From NCBI GenBank assembly GCA_002691085.1, contig NZGX01000027.1, positions 1 to 5,777 on the forward strand: a stretch of DNA of 5,777 nucleotides, written 5' to 3'. Positions 5,222-5,777 of this stretch are shown here, in pieces. The translations under genes were made by a program, and so were the position numbers. This stretch comes from Rhodospirillaceae bacterium (GTDB lineage Bacteria > Pseudomonadota > Alphaproteobacteria > Rhodospirillales > Rhodospirillaceae). The notes below the pieces were generated by a model. It worked only from the letters and a program-made list of their open reading frames with translations, was not told the origin of the DNA and ran no database searches. The number at the start of each line of letters is the position of its first letter. Positions within the stretch are counted from its first letter, which is position 1.

Positions 5222-5777
5222 TTGAAACGAGTGATGGTTACAGGCGGGGCAGGTTTTATAGGTTCGCATCTTTGTGAAAAATTAATAAAAGAAAATTATG
5301 AGGTATTATGTATAGATAATTACTTTACCGGTAGCAGAAAAAATCTATCAGAATTGATTGATAAGCCTGCCTTTGAGGCCATGAGACATGACATTACTTT
5401 TCCTCTGTATGTTGAAACTGATCAAATTTACAATTTGGCCTGTCCCGCATCTCCTATTCATTATCAGTCTGATCCTGTACAAACAACAAAGACTAGCGTG
5501 CATGGATCGATCAATATGTTAGGACTAGCAAAAAGGACAAACGCCAGAATTTTGCAGGCATCTACTAGTGAGGTATATGGAGACCCCCAGGTGCACCCTC
5601 AGATAGAGACTTATCAGGGAAATGTTAATCCAATAGGACCAAGGGCTTGTTATGATGAGGGAAAGCGCTGTGCGGAAACACTCTTTTTTGATTATTACAG
5701 GCAGCATAATCTAATAATTAAAATTGGAAGAATTTTTAATACTTTTGGTCCAAGGATGTTACCTAATGATGGAAGGG
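5222..5777 (+). CDS. UDP-glucuronate decarboxylase (UDP-xylose synthase), 3' end beyond the window
   Basis: The visible 185 codons encode an extended short-chain dehydrogenase of the UXS type, which converts UDP-glucuronate to UDP-xylose with bound NAD+ for polysaccharide or LPS synthesis. Seen in order: the NAD-binding glycine motif VTGGAGFIGSH (6-16), Asp32 at the end of beta-2 (CIDNYFTGS), NLACPASPIHYQ (71-82), ASTSEVYGDP (113-122) with the catalytic Thr/Ser/Glu, NPIGPRACYDEGKR (136-149) with the catalytic Tyr144 and Lys148, and GRIFNTFGPRM (169-179). The ACPASP and STSEVYGDP signatures favour UXS over UDP-glucose 4-epimerase or dTDP-glucose 4,6-dehydratase. The family is about 310-345 residues, so roughly half is present and the frame is open to the right edge. 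The start is TTG, fixed by AGGAGGGG; ATG 5234 would cut into the first beta strand. It is likely the first gene of an envelope-polysaccharide operon continuing rightward (inference). Confidence 0.94.
   Translation, partial: MKRVMVTGGAGFIGSHLCEKLIKENYEVLCIDNYFTGSRKNLSELIDKPAFEAMRHDITFPLYVETDQIYNLACPASPIHYQSDPVQTTKTSVHGSINMLGLAKRTNARILQASTSEVYGDPQVHPQIETYQGNVNPIGPRACYDEGKRCAETLFFDYYRQHNLIIKIGRIFNTFGPRMLPNDGR

Noticed and set aside
5525..5707. Open frame of 60 codons on the minus strand
   Set aside because: It lies entirely opposite the conserved UDP-glucuronate decarboxylase coding sequence, so it is a shadow frame with no family features of its own.
1..5777. Searched for tRNA-like cloverleaves, CRISPR repeats, insertion-sequence ends, toxin-antitoxin pairs and defence genes
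   Set aside because: None seen. Coding density is high, the genes are recognisable housekeeping or envelope families, and no repeated units with regular spacing occur.

Overview
The window looks like an ordinary, AT-rich stretch of an alphaproteobacterial chromosome, possibly from a marine, streamlined lineage. The placement rests on three things: a LppC-type lipoprotein divergent from rsmI with gshB nearby, an alphaproteobacterial style of LppC protein with a charged helical insert, and a matching style of HIT and UDP-glucuronate decarboxylase proteins. It is inference; no rRNA or other phylogenetic marker is present. Seven protein genes are supported, with no RNA gene, mobile element, CRISPR array or integration scar.

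Layout: (1) 31-390 (+) HIT-family nucleotide-binding protein with a TTG start. (2) Convergent to it, a leftward operon rsmI - BON lipoprotein - gshB (2924 down to 405). rsmI and the BON gene overlap by 4 bases (ATGA), and gshB follows after 22 bases. (3) 2900-4270 (+) a LppC-type periplasmic lipoprotein whose start lies inside the start of rsmI, so the two genes are head to head and overlap by 25 bp. (4) 4272-4982 (-) an exported YSC84/SYLF-domain protein whose stop is 1 base from the LppC stop. (5) A 239-bp divergent intergenic region (4983-5221) with a perfect 11-bp AT-only inverted repeat, a TTGACA box and three copies of TTTGTTA. (6) 5222 to the right edge (+) the first 185 codons of UDP-glucuronate decarboxylase, also with a TTG start behind a strong AGGAGGGG.

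How the genes fit together: LppC, the BON lipoprotein, the SYLF protein and the UDP-xylose-forming enzyme all act on or in the cell envelope. RsmI modifies 16S rRNA, GshB completes glutathione synthesis, and the HIT protein is a general nucleotide phosphoramidase or hydrolase. The rsmI/LppC divergent pair with a BON lipoprotein close by resembles the E. coli yraL-lpoA-yraN-diaA-dolP neighbourhood, but yraN is absent between rsmI and gshB. I see no undescribed system. The points most worth a second look are the head-to-head overlapping starts, the altered FYE motif and long N-terminal extension of RsmI, the missing yraN, and the dyad in the 4983-5221 intergenic region.
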